Positions 1 through 7,352 of a stretch of 26,603 bases of DNA are shown here, piece after piece; the first letter of the stretch is position 1; each line of letters opens with the position of its first letter. This stretch comes from Clostridium sp. CAG:524 (GTDB lineage Bacteria > Bacillota_I > Bacilli_A > RF39 > UBA660): positions 19,054 through 45,656 of the forward strand of contig FR880093.1 of NCBI GenBank assembly GCA_000434555.1, written 5' to 3'. The notes beneath the pieces were generated by a model. That model was given only the letters and a program-made list of their open reading frames with translations, did no database searches and was not told where the DNA came from. The position numbers and the translations under genes were made by a program.

Positions 1-264
1 ACTACTGATGCACCATATCGTGAAACAAGAAAGAAAGTATTGGATAGAAAAAATGAAGGTTGTATATGTGTTGATATGGAATGTTCAGCAATATCAGCAT
101 TATCACAATTTAGAAATAAAGAAGTTTTTCAATTCTTTTATGCAGCAGACAATTTAGATTCTGCTAAATGGGATCAAAGATCATTAAGTAATAATGAAAA
201 ATTGAGTGATAAAGAAATGATAGGGTTACTAGCAATTAAATTTGCTGTAAGTATAGATAAATAA
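1..264 (+). CDS. Nucleoside phosphorylase, C-terminal part (5' truncated by window edge)
   Basis: The reading frame is open from base 1 to a TAA at 262-264 and gives 87 residues, so the gene begins outside the window. The fragment starts TTDAPYRET and contains VDMECSAISAL. The VDMEcsA segment is the ribose-binding signature of the PNP/UDP phosphorylase superfamily, whose Met-Glu contacts the ribose hydroxyls; the DAPYRET segment is also typical of uridine-phosphorylase-like members. The family catalyses reversible phosphorolysis of nucleosides to base plus ribose-1-phosphate in cytoplasmic salvage. Substrate (uridine or purine nucleoside) cannot be decided from the tail. The in-frame TTG at 40 is internal and should not be taken as a start. 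A weak hairpin follows the stop. Confidence 0.8.
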   Translation, partial: TTDAPYRETRKKVLDRKNEGCICVDMECSAISALSQFRNKEVFQFFYAADNLDSAKWDQRSLSNNEKLSDKEMIGLLAIKFAVSIDK

Positions 265-281
265 AACTCTTAACAATTGAT

Positions 282-316
282 AAAAGGTATGTATATAGTT
301 AAAGTATGTACTTTTT
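282..316 (+). terminator. Probable intrinsic terminator after the phosphorylase gene
   Basis: AAAAGGTA (282-289) can pair with TACTTTTT (309-316) with one G-U wobble, and the right arm ends in a T-run. It lies 18 nt after the stop. The stem is AT-rich and weak. Confidence 0.5.
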
Positions 317-337
317 ATTTAATAATGCATAAAATAA

Positions 338-366
338 TAGACAATTAATTAGAATTTTAATATAAT
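338..366 (+). promoter_or_regulatory. Putative promoter for the 149-aa gene
   Basis: TAGACA (338-343), a 17-nt spacer and TATAAT (361-366). A second TATAAT at 377-382 is closer to the gene but lacks a matching -35, so the start point is uncertain. Confidence 0.45.
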
Positions 367-403
367 ATAAATTAAATATAATTCATTACACAGGGGAAAA
401 AAT

Positions 404-853
404 ATGTCAAAAAAGATTAATGAAAACTTATTATACCATTTTGGTAACAAAGCTATTAACAATCAAGAAAAAGAACGTATTAGAACTGTTATAATAAAAC
501 AATATATTGAAGATGAAAGATTTTTATCATCATTTATTAAAATATATAATTCATTTTTAGATTCAACTGGATTCAAAAAAGAAATCATGGCAGATTTAAT
601 CATAATTTATATGGCTTTATCAGGCAGTATTATTAATTTAGATGATGAATCATGTAGAGAAATAGTTAATCATGCATCCATTGAAACCATTGGCTATTAT
701 GGAGATATAATATTACAAGATAATTTAAGAGAATTCTGCGTTAACAAATACTGGAATTATGTTTTTGAGTTTTATGGAAATAATGATAAAGATAAATCAA
801 AGCATTTAAGAAGGAAAATAATTAATTTGTTTTCCAAAGATAAAGAAGAGTGA
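404..853 (+). CDS. Hypothetical protein, 149 aa
   Basis: I do not recognise this protein. AGGGG at 392-396 lies seven bases before the ATG and fixes the start. The product appears soluble and helical, with no signal peptide or clear membrane segment, and ends in a charged tail (KDKEE). Its TGA stop (851-853) overlaps a GTG at 850-852 that would start the following, now frameshifted, gene. The two were therefore probably translationally coupled partners, and this gene may have lost its partner. Its composition resembles its neighbours, and there is no sign of a mobile element. Confidence 0.65.
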   Translation: MSKKINENLLYHFGNKAINNQEKERIRTVIIKQYIEDERFLSSFIKIYNSFLDSTGFKKEIMADLIIIYMALSGSIINLDDESCREIVNHASIETIGYYGDIILQDNLREFCVNKYWNYVFEFYGNNDKDKSKHLRRKIINLFSKDKEE

Positions 854-1225
854 TAATAACATTTAAACCATACAATATAATAATACAAATATATTACAAA
901 TACAGCAAAAATAATAAGAAAAAAATTGAACGTGAAGAAGAAATTGAATATATATAGAAAATATAAAATTAAAAAGTAATTATAAATTATTAGACTTTAG
1001 TATTGAAAATGATGATGTAATAATGTTTGATAACAATGAATATAAATACAAGACAATAGAATTGTTTATGAATTAATAAAAAATTGCAAAGTAGATAAAT
1101 TTAATTTTAAAAAAAGAATAATTAAATATTGTGAAAAGATAGAAAAACCAAATGAATCTAAAAATGGATTTAGACCAAGTCAAAAATATAGATTTAAACC
1201 ATTGAAAGGTGATATTTGGTTGTGA
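850..1225 (+). pseudogene. Frameshifted remnant of a ~122-aa gene coupled to the upstream ORF
   Basis: Three consecutive frames each carry a plausible protein piece, and the pieces join end to end. From GTG 850 the first frame reads to TAG 955-957, ending ...EREEEIEYI. The next frame takes over at the TATATATA run (949-956) and continues ENIKLKSNYKLLDFS...NEYKY. The third takes over near 1050-1058 and reads NRIVYELIKNCKVDKF... to ...PLKGDIWL and TGA 1223-1225. The first shift fits one extra TA unit in the dinucleotide run; the second fits loss of one base. The rebuilt protein is about 122 residues, with lysine-rich helices. I do not recognise the family. It explains the 420-bp stretch without an intact gene. 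A sequencing error at two places is the alternative. Confidence 0.65.
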
Positions 1226-1273
1226 TAGTATAATAAAATATAAAATTATTAAAAGAAAACAGGGTGGTTAAAA

Positions 1274-2017
1274 ATGGAAACTATAGTAGGAAACAAAGCA
1301 GTAAATAATATAATTAATACAATTGAAAAAACACATCCAATGAAAAAGCCAAGAATTGATGTAGATGAGGAACCTTCAAAATTACTAGAAATGGAAATTA
1401 TACTGAGAATATTTACTGAAGGAAATAAGCTAACAGCAGTTACAATTTTAGATGGAAATGGAGTTTATAAAAAAGGAATACCAGAAAGTAAACAAATTAT
1501 AGATGGATTTATAAGTGAAACAGATTTATCAAATTTAATAAACTATATTCTAAAACATTATCCATATATAGACAGCTTTAGTAATAGTACTAATTCAATA
1601 AGATTAGGATTTGCTTTTTCACTAGACGAGAATTTATTTAGTGAAGAAGATTTAAGTATAAATCGTATAGTTTTGAATATTGAAACATTTGACACAAATT
1701 TAGCCCATCAAATGAGAGAATACTTAAAATTCATAATTATTAATTATAGAGAACAATTAGCGACAACAATGTGGTATGAAACAGAATATAAAAAATACTA
1801 TACTGAATGGAAACAAAAATGTATAGATGGCATGAGTAGAGAAGATATAATTGATTTTTTAAACACTTTACCAACAGAAAGTTTAAAAACACTATTATCA
1901 TCAATCGCAAATGAAAGATTTATTGAAATTCTTAAAGAGCAAGAGAAGAAATCAAAAAGTCAAAGCATGAAATTATTAAAGCAAGAAGACAATAAAAGAA
2001 CTGAAAATGTAAATTAA
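1274..2017 (+). CDS. Hypothetical protein, 247 aa
   Basis: I do not recognise this family. AGGGTGG just upstream of the ATG is a convincing ribosome binding site. The protein looks cytoplasmic, with no signal or membrane segment. A mixed alpha/beta N-terminal two thirds (to about residue 165) is followed by a helical, lysine- and glutamate-rich C-terminus (EILKEQEKKSKSQSMKLLKQ). The segment MSREDIIDFLNTLPTESLKTLLSSI near residue 190 looks like two short packed helices. It ends at a strong hairpin terminator, so it is the last gene of its unit. Tyr and Ile rich composition matches neighbouring genes. Confidence 0.6.
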   Translation: METIVGNKAVNNIINTIEKTHPMKKPRIDVDEEPSKLLEMEIILRIFTEGNKLTAVTILDGNGVYKKGIPESKQIIDGFISETDLSNLINYILKHYPYIDSFSNSTNSIRLGFAFSLDENLFSEEDLSINRIVLNIETFDTNLAHQMREYLKFIIINYREQLATTMWYETEYKKYYTEWKQKCIDGMSREDIIDFLNTLPTESLKTLLSSIANERFIEILKEQEKKSKSQSMKLLKQEDNKRTENVN

Positions 2018-2040
2018 AATACCTAATAATTAACGTAAAT

Positions 2041-2073
2041 AAAAGAGTAACACATCTATAAAGTTACTCTTTT
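2041..2073 (+). terminator. Intrinsic terminator
   Basis: A perfect 11-bp inverted repeat, AAAAGAGTAAC (2041-2051) and GTTACTCTTTT (2063-2073), with an 11-nt loop. It separates the 247-aa gene from the EF-Tu-like unit. Confidence 0.8.
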
Positions 2074-2074
2074 G

Positions 2075-2083
2075 TGTTATACT
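2075..2083 (+). promoter_or_regulatory. Extended -10 promoter for the EF-Tu-like/glycosyltransferase unit
   Basis: TGTTATACT gives TG-n-TATACT, with the hexamer at 2078-2083. It begins 2 nt after the preceding terminator stem, and the -35 position (TCTATA) is poor. Predicted leader about 10 nt. Confidence 0.45.
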
Positions 2084-2101
2084 ATTCTTAGGTGAATAGA
2101 T

Positions 2102-2848
2102 ATGGAAGATGAAAAGAAATCAAAAATAATAGGAATAGCAGTAATTGTTATAATTATAGTTGGTATAGGTACTATGCTTTTAATATCAAAGAATATGCAT
2201 AAACAAAATAATAACAAAACTACATCAACGTCAACGACTACATCAACAACTAAAAAGACAGAAACAACAACTACAAAAATAGAAGATACCAGTTCGTTTA
2301 GAATGGTAATTGAAGATATATTTACTGTATCAGATGGAATAACTATTGATGGAAAGATTAGCCAAGGAACTATACATAAAGGAGATAAAATAGAAATTCT
2401 TGGCGACAATAAAGTGATAACAGCAGTAGTAGATAAAATATATATATTGAAAAAAGAAGTGGATTCAGCCACTAAAGATGATTATATCAGCATACATATA
2501 AAAGATGTTAATAAAAGCCAAGTATCAAGAGGTCAAACTATAGCAAGTCCTAGCACTATAGAAGCTACTAATAAATTTAAAGCAAAAGTACATATAAATA
2601 CATTAAAAGAAGGTGGTAATGATACACCTATATATAATAACTATAATTCATTAATTGTATTCAAAATAGAATCATATACAGGAAGTATTATATTAGATAA
2701 TGATAGTGATATGATTAATCCAGGAGAAACAAAAGATGTAACAATTGAATTAGATACAACAGTTGCAATGGAAAAAAATACAACATTTAGTATTAGAGAA
2801 AATGGTAGAGACATAGGAACAGGTACAGTAACAGAATTAATTAAATAG
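2102..2848 (+). CDS. Membrane-anchored protein with EF-Tu domains 2 and 3 but no GTPase domain
   Basis: AGGTGA precedes the ATG by six bases. Residues 9-29 are one hydrophobic helix after a charged N-terminus; residues 40-59 are a Thr/Ser/Lys linker. From residue 66 the sequence follows EF-Tu. Domain 2 is about 66-150: FRMVIEDIFTVSDGITIDGK matches the EF-Tu FxMPvEDvFsItGrGTVxtGR segment, followed by GTIHKGDKIEILG and SRGQTIASPSTI. Domain 3 is about 156-247: FKAKVHI, KEGGNDTPIYNNY, YTGSIIL, MINPGETKDVTIEL, FSIRENGRDIGTGTV. The GTP-binding domain (G1-G5 motifs) is absent. The RPQFYFR segment of EF-Tu domain 3 is replaced by NSLIVFK, so tRNA or EF-Ts binding is doubtful. Orientation of the beta-barrels (outside is likely) and function are inferred only. 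Its stop overlaps the Shine-Dalgarno of the glycosyltransferase gene. Confidence 0.8.
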   Translation: MEDEKKSKIIGIAVIVIIIVGIGTMLLISKNMHKQNNNKTTSTSTTTSTTKKTETTTTKIEDTSSFRMVIEDIFTVSDGITIDGKISQGTIHKGDKIEILGDNKVITAVVDKIYILKKEVDSATKDDYISIHIKDVNKSQVSRGQTIASPSTIEATNKFKAKVHINTLKEGGNDTPIYNNYNSLIVFKIESYTGSIILDNDSDMINPGETKDVTIELDTTVAMEKNTTFSIRENGRDIGTGTVTELIK

Positions 2849-2855
2849 GAGGAAA

Positions 2856-3944
2856 ATGAAAATATTATTACTATCATGTAGTACAGGAGGAGGACATAAT
2901 TCTTGTGCTAGATATATTGAGGAAGAATTAAAAGAAAATAACATAGAATGTGAATTTAAAGATTTTTATGACATAGTAAATGAAAAAGCAAAAGATTTAT
3001 CAGAAAAGATATATTTAAAATCACTAGGTAATGAAGGAAAAATATTTAAGAACATCTATAAGATGGGAGAATTATATAGTAAAACAGGAATAAAAAGTCC
3101 AGTATATCTAATAAATAAATTACATAAAAAGAAACTATATAATTATATAAAAAACAATAATATTGATTTAGTTATCGCAACACATTTATTCCCAGCACTT
3201 GCATTAACAGCAATAAATAAAGATAAAGATTATGAAAATATTCATTTTCTTTTTGTAGCAACAGACTATGAACCATGTCCATTTATGGAAGAAGCAAAGC
3301 CAGATTACTTTATCACAAACAGTGAATTAGTAGAAAGATTTAATAAAAAGAAAATATCTACTGACAAGTTATTAACAACTGGAATTCCTGTATCAACAAG
3401 ATTCATAAAAACTGCTAAAGACATAAGAAAAGAGTTAAATATTAACAATGAAAATGTTATTCTTATTATGCTTGGAAGTATGGGATTTGGAAGTATAGAT
3501 ACAGTTATTCACGAATTATTAACAGAAAAGAACACTAAAATCATAGTAATATGTGGTACTAACAAAGAATTATATAAAAGACTTAATGATATAAAAAATA
3601 ATAACTTAATAGTTTTAGGATTCGCAAACAATATAAATGATTTATTATATTCAAGTGATATTGTATTATCAAAACCAGGAGGATTATCATCAACTGAAGT
3701 AGCTAGTATGAGAAAACCATTATTACATATATTTCCAATACCAGGAATAGAAACATATAATACAAAATTCTTTAATAAAAGAAATATGAATATGATATGT
3801 AATAACAAAGAAGAAATAATAAGTAATTGTAAATATTTATTAAATAATAAAGATAAACAAGAAGAAATAATTAGTAATCAAGAAAAATATATAAATGAAA
3901 ATTCTGCAAAAGATTTAGTAACATTTATAAAAAATACATATTAA
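2856..3944 (+). CDS. MGDG-synthase/UgtP-type glycosyltransferase (probable glycolipid synthase)
   Basis: AGGAGG lies across the upstream stop codon and directly before the ATG, so translation is coupled to the EF-Tu-like gene. The N-terminal Rossmann half has the family loop SCSTGGGHNSCARYIEEEL (GGGHNS at 11-16) and the helix region typical of MGDG_synth proteins to about residue 165. The C-terminal half is the GT28/MurG-like nucleotide-sugar domain with TGIPVS at 175-180 and PGGLSSTEVASMRKP at 274-288, which binds the UDP-sugar diphosphate. At 362 aa the length is normal. Relatives (YpfP/UgtP) transfer glucose or galactose from UDP-sugar to diacylglycerol on the cytoplasmic membrane face, making glycolipids and lipoteichoic acid anchors. 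The exact sugar and number of additions are not readable here. A nucleotidyltransferase gene lies convergent just downstream. Confidence 0.85.
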   Translation: MKILLLSCSTGGGHNSCARYIEEELKENNIECEFKDFYDIVNEKAKDLSEKIYLKSLGNEGKIFKNIYKMGELYSKTGIKSPVYLINKLHKKKLYNYIKNNNIDLVIATHLFPALALTAINKDKDYENIHFLFVATDYEPCPFMEEAKPDYFITNSELVERFNKKKISTDKLLTTGIPVSTRFIKTAKDIRKELNINNENVILIMLGSMGFGSIDTVIHELLTEKNTKIIVICGTNKELYKRLNDIKNNNLIVLGFANNINDLLYSSDIVLSKPGGLSSTEVASMRKPLLHIFPIPGIETYNTKFFNKRNMNMICNNKEEIISNCKYLLNNKDKQEEIISNQEKYINENSAKDLVTFIKNTY

Positions 3945-3976
3945 AAGACCTATAAAATTAAATTATAGATCTTTTT
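3943..3976. terminator. Bidirectional terminator between convergent genes
   Basis: AAAAGACCTATAA (3943-3955) pairs with TTATAGATCTTTT (3963-3975) with a single mismatch. The plus strand ends in a T5 run. The reverse strand ends in only four T, so it is weaker for the nucleotidyltransferase gene. Confidence 0.7.
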
Positions 3977-3995
3977 AATTGCTTAAATTTATATT

Positions 3996-4877
3996 TTATT
4001 TCCATAAGTTTTTAGGATAAACACCATCATTAATAAGTCTATTTATTTCACCTCTAATTAAATTTAAATCATCTTTATAAGTAATTCCATACCATATAGA
4101 AGTTGTATTGATAACACTAACATTAATAAGTTTCTTTTTTATGTACTTATTTATTTCAATAGGTACTAGATATTCATTAGTAGCATCTACGTTATTTAAA
4201 AAATCATTAAAACCATCTTCAAGTAAATCAAATATTTTAGGAGTGAAACCAAACATATTCATAGAAATAATAGTATTTTTATCTACATGTATTTCATTAT
4301 TTCCTAAAAGAGTTTTAGCAAACAACTTATCACCATCCCTACTAATGATACTTTCATCTAGACTTACTAAATAATTATTTTTAATATTACATATACCTCT
4401 TTTAACAGAACCATTATCAGTAATTGTTTCAAGAATATTATAACCAATAACAGCAAACTCATTATCTATTTTATTATTTTTTATGAAATTGCTTATTTTA
4501 AAATATGCATCTCTGCCATAAAAATCATCAGCATTAATAATAGCGAAATTTTCATTAATCACATTTTTACAGCAAAGAACAGCATGAGCAGTACCTAGTG
4601 GCTTAGTTCTATCTTTAGGAATACTAACTGGTAGATTATCATTATTTTGAAAAACATATTCTACTTTAATATAATTTTCGATTCGCTTACCAATTGTACT
4701 TCTAAATATCTCATAATTTTCTTCTTTAATGATAAAAACAACTTTTGTAAATCCAGCTTTGATCGCATCATAAATAGAATAATCAATAATAAATTCATCA
4801 TTTGGACCGACACTTTCAATTTGTTTAAGCCCTCCATATCTGCTTCCCATACCTGCAGCCATAATTACTAATGTCAT
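3996..4877 (-). CDS. Sugar-phosphate nucleotidyltransferase family protein
   Basis: Read on the minus strand, the start is fixed by GAGGTGA seven bases upstream of ATG. The N-terminus MAAGMGSRYGGLKQ (6-19) is the nucleotidyltransferase signature G-x-G-S-R with the downstream Lys; LGTAHAV (94-100) is the base-contact segment; NADDFYG (115-121) holds the metal-binding acidic pair. The 293-aa length suits the single-domain form without a left-handed beta-helix tail. Members couple an NTP to a sugar-1-phosphate (or a related phosphate) in the cytoplasm, releasing pyrophosphate. The substrate cannot be read: glucose-1-phosphate is possible and would supply the neighbouring glycosyltransferase, but that link is only contextual. 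It has its own extended -10 promoter. Confidence 0.8.
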   Translation of the reverse strand: MTLVIMAAGMGSRYGGLKQIESVGPNDEFIIDYSIYDAIKAGFTKVVFIIKEENYEIFRSTIGKRIENYIKVEYVFQNNDNLPVSIPKDRTKPLGTAHAVLCCKNVINENFAIINADDFYGRDAYFKISNFIKNNKIDNEFAVIGYNILETITDNGSVKRGICNIKNNYLVSLDESIISRDGDKLFAKTLLGNNEIHVDKNTIISMNMFGFTPKIFDLLEDGFNDFLNNVDATNEYLVPIEINKYIKKKLINVSVINTTSIWYGITYKDDLNLIRGEINRLINDGVYPKNLWK

Positions 4878-4893
4878 ATCTCACCTCTATTAC

Positions 4894-4902
4894 ATTTTAT
4901 CA
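4894..4902 (-). promoter_or_regulatory. Extended -10 promoter for the nucleotidyltransferase gene
   Basis: On the minus strand the sequence reads TGATAAAAT (TG-n-TAAAAT), about 17 nt before the start codon. It lies in the short gap after the terminator of the beta-helix protein gene. Confidence 0.45.
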
Positions 4903-4904
4903 TA

Positions 4905-4938
4905 TAAAAAATAAAGTAGTACACCTTCTACTTTATTT
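4905..4938 (-). terminator. Terminator of the beta-helix surface protein gene
   Basis: AAATAAAGTAG (4909-4919) and CTACTTTATTT (4928-4938) form a perfect 11-bp stem. On the minus strand the hairpin starts within the TAG stop and is followed by a T-run. Confidence 0.75.
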
Positions 4939-6631
4939 CTACATTATTTACATATAATTTGTATCCATTTAAATCAATATTACTATTAGTCACATCATCG
5001 TTATTAAGTTCACTTACATACATATCACCGGTAAGTTTAATTTTAGAATCTTTATCAATATTAAGTACAATATTTTTAGCTGTATTATCACTATTAACAG
5101 AACCTTCTATATAGGAACCATTTTTAAGTGATAAAGTTAGAGTAGAGATAGAATCAACAACAATGTTACCAATAGCTTCCTGATTATTTAAATTAAGAGT
5201 AACATTTCCTCCATTAGAATCACTATTTCCCCAGGAATCTTTTTGTATTCTTAAAAAATTACCACTTTTATCATTATTAATTATTTTATTATTTGTAAGA
5301 TTTATAGTAGCAGTAGTATTAGTTATATATAATGTGTCACCTTTGTTAGTAGTTATCATACTATTACTAGCAGTAAAACTTGCATTACCAACAGCAGCAT
5401 CTCCACTCATTGATTGATATAAAAATATATTTTTATATGTAGTAGATTGACCATTTAATGTAGTATTGTTATCTGTAAGCTCTACATTATCAATAGAGAC
5501 ACTATTCTTTCCTTCAATAACAATTCCTTCTGATGCATTAGAAATAAGTTTTGCATTCATAACAATAATATCAGCAGTAGAATAAATACTAGGAGAACCT
5601 TTTCCATTAGTAGTATAAGTTCCAGAGTCAACGTTTACTGTTCCACCACCTCTATCACTTCTAATAGCAGCACTTGAAGTACCATTTGTTGTTATTTCCA
5701 AATTAGTAGCATTCATTATTCCTCCACCAGTAGTCATAATACCACCTGAATTATCTTTATTAGTTGTAATTTTAGAATCATTTATATTTATGATAGTATT
5801 ATCACTATTACTATTGTTTGTTGTAGCATTTCCACCATAGCTAAATACTCCATTAGCACCATTAGCATCAGTATTAATAATGGCATTTTTAATTGTTGCA
5901 TTCGCTCCATTCTTAGCAACTATACTAGAATTAATACCATAAAAACTAGTATTGTCTCCTTCACTTGAGTCTCCAGTTTTATTAATACTTACATCACTGA
6001 TAGTAGATTTTCCACCACTTATCAAAATAGCATTTTCATCAGCATTACTTGAACTATATTCACCATTAGAAATATCTTCTTCACTAGTTATTTCTTTAAC
6101 ACCACTGTAGCTAACATTATTATTCCCATTATTATTAAATCCACCATTAGTATTACTATTTAAAAAGCATTTATTAGTTATAAATATAAATCCAAAAGTA
6201 AATAGAGCAGTTAAAATAATTGTTGATAATATGAATATAATAGTCTTATCACTAGAAGTAAATATTTCACTAAAAGAAATACTATTAAATTTAGTTATAA
6301 TTAATAATATAACGATAAATCCAATAACAAGTCCTTCAATACCAAAAGCAATATAATATTTAGTATCAACACTTTTACTCGTATTGTTAGGCATACTCAT
6401 ATCTTTATTTTCACCATTTGGCATACTTGGAGGTTCACTCATATTACCATCACTTTCATTATCAGGTTTACTTGGAGGCTCACTCATATTATTACCTTTT
6501 TCATTCATATTACTATTAGGCATCCCTCCACTTTCGTTGCTGCTACTAACCTTAGTCATTGTAAAATACACAAGTCCACAAGTTATTAACAACAACAAAA
6601 TACAAATTATATTATTAACATTTTTTGTCAT
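4928..6631 (-). CDS. Membrane-anchored right-handed beta-helix surface protein
   Basis: A 567-residue protein on the minus strand. I chose the ATG ending at 6631 because GGAAAAG lies eight bases upstream; the in-frame ATG at 6664 has no ribosome site and lies upstream of the likely -10. Hydrophobic helices are at about 6-25, 92-113 and 130-152. Between helices 1 and 2 is a low-complexity loop with MSEPPS twice (49-54, 64-69) among Asn, Met, Pro and Gly. From about 175 to the end it is Asn/Thr/Ser/Gly-rich with short repeating beta strands (ATIKNAIINT, NTIININDSKITT, NATNLEITT), typical of a solenoid of parallel beta-helix turns. Related Firmicutes proteins are called carbohydrate-binding or adhesin-like, and resemblance to the Cthe_2159 group is possible but unproven. 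No catalytic residues can be identified. Likely exposed on the cell surface. Confidence 0.7.
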   Translation of the reverse strand: MTKNVNNIICILLLLITCGLVYFTMTKVSSSNESGGMPNSNMNEKGNNMSEPPSKPDNESDGNMSEPPSMPNGENKDMSMPNNTSKSVDTKYYIAFGIEGLVIGFIVILLIITKFNSISFSEIFTSSDKTIIFILSTIILTALFTFGFIFITNKCFLNSNTNGGFNNNGNNNVSYSGVKEITSEEDISNGEYSSSNADENAILISGGKSTISDVSINKTGDSSEGDNTSFYGINSSIVAKNGANATIKNAIINTDANGANGVFSYGGNATTNNSNSDNTIININDSKITTNKDNSGGIMTTGGGIMNATNLEITTNGTSSAAIRSDRGGGTVNVDSGTYTTNGKGSPSIYSTADIIVMNAKLISNASEGIVIEGKNSVSIDNVELTDNNTTLNGQSTTYKNIFLYQSMSGDAAVGNASFTASNSMITTNKGDTLYITNTTATINLTNNKIINNDKSGNFLRIQKDSWGNSDSNGGNVTLNLNNQEAIGNIVVDSISTLTLSLKNGSYIEGSVNSDNTAKNIVLNIDKDSKIKLTGDMYVSELNNDDVTNSNIDLNGYKLYVNNVEIK

Positions 6632-6649
6632 ATCAAATCTTTTCCATTT

Positions 6650-6656
6650 AATTATA
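6650..6656 (-). promoter_or_regulatory. Putative -10 box of the beta-helix protein gene
   Basis: On the minus strand TATAAT (6651-6656) is preceded directly by TG. A transcript starting about 7 nt on would exclude the ATG at 6664 and support the start at 6631. The -35 region is weak. Confidence 0.4.
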
Positions 6657-6750
6657 CAATACAAATAATTAAATTAATGACGAAATCTGTCACACACAAA
6701 AATAATAATAAAAAACATTGTACACTTTTAAAAAAATAAGTGAAAATAAA

Positions 6751-6779
6751 GTGAAAACACAAGCAATAAATGATATAAT
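6751..6779 (+). promoter_or_regulatory. Promoter of the lipoprotein gene
   Basis: GTGAAA (6751-6756), 17-nt spacer and extended -10 TGATATAAT (6771-6779). The predicted leader is about 13 nt and consists almost wholly of the AGGAGG ribosome site. Confidence 0.6.
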
Positions 6780-6799
6780 TTTACTAGGAGGAAACAGTA

Positions 6800-7285
6800 A
6801 TGAAAAAAATTATTAAAATATTAGCAATCTTTTCACTATTAATATTCACAACTGCATGTGATTTATCAGTAGAAGAAGAATTCAAAGAAGATAATTTCAA
6901 AATCACATTAACAGATAATTTTTATAAAAAGGATAATTTAAGCTCTACATACTACTACGAATCACCAAATGTTGGAGTTACTGCTACACTGGATGACTTT
7001 GAAGGATTAAGCGACACAGGACTAACAGAAAATTCTAGTTTAGAAGATTATTTTAAGGCAGTGGAAGAATCTAATAATGAAACTTATGAAATGAAAAAAG
7101 GAAACAATGGAAAATATTTATACTTTGACTATTCAGCAACATCAAGTGGAAAAGAATTCTACTACATAACAGCAATTTACAAAGGAAAAACAGGATTTTG
7201 GTTAGTAACATATTTTTGTGAATCAAAAAATAAAGAGAAACTAACACCTACAATGTTAAAATATGCTGACAGTGTTGAAGTTTAA
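6800..7285 (+). CDS. Putative small lipoprotein, 161 aa
   Basis: AGGAGG precedes the ATG by eight bases. The N-terminus MKKIIKILAIFSLLIFTTAC is a lipoprotein-type signal: basic start, hydrophobic core, and TTAC ending at Cys20, the presumed lipidated residue. The mature part (about 141 aa) is a small acidic alpha/beta domain beginning with a DLSVEEEF stretch. Its tail, with a strand ending near GFWLVTYFCES and a last helix, resembles small Bacilli surface lipoproteins that I cannot name. There are no catalytic motifs. It has its own promoter and terminator, so it is monocistronic. Confidence 0.65.
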   Translation: MKKIIKILAIFSLLIFTTACDLSVEEEFKEDNFKITLTDNFYKKDNLSSTYYYESPNVGVTATLDDFEGLSDTGLTENSSLEDYFKAVEESNNETYEMKKGNNGKYLYFDYSATSSGKEFYYITAIYKGKTGFWLVTYFCESKNKEKLTPTMLKYADSVEV

Positions 7286-7310
7286 GTGTACAATTGGTAC
7301 ACTTCTTTAA
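7284..7310 (+). terminator. Intrinsic terminator of the lipoprotein gene
   Basis: AAGTGTAC (7284-7291) and GTACACTT (7297-7304) form a perfect 8-bp stem with a 5-nt loop, beginning inside the TAA stop and followed by CTTTAAAT. Confidence 0.65.
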
Positions 7311-7327
7311 ATAAATTAAAAAATAAA

Positions 7328-7336
7328 TGATATAAT
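7328..7336 (+). promoter_or_regulatory. Extended -10 promoter of the zinc-ribbon/TPM operon
   Basis: TGATATAAT with TATAAT at 7331-7336 and no recognisable -35 (TAAATA). The predicted leader is about 10 nt, followed by AGGTGA and ATG. Confidence 0.5.
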
Positions 7337-7352
7337 TTAAGTAGGTGATAAT

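Noticed and set aside
2220..2280. ACA/ACT-rich stretch as a CRISPR or tandem repeat
   Set aside because: It encodes the Thr-rich tether of the EF-Tu-like protein and has no regular repeat and spacer units.
2077..2877. Long minus-strand ORFs opposite the EF-Tu-like gene
   Set aside because: They are hydrophobic shadows of the Thr/Lys/Ile-rich coding strand, with no ribosome sites, and the plus-strand homology is decisive.
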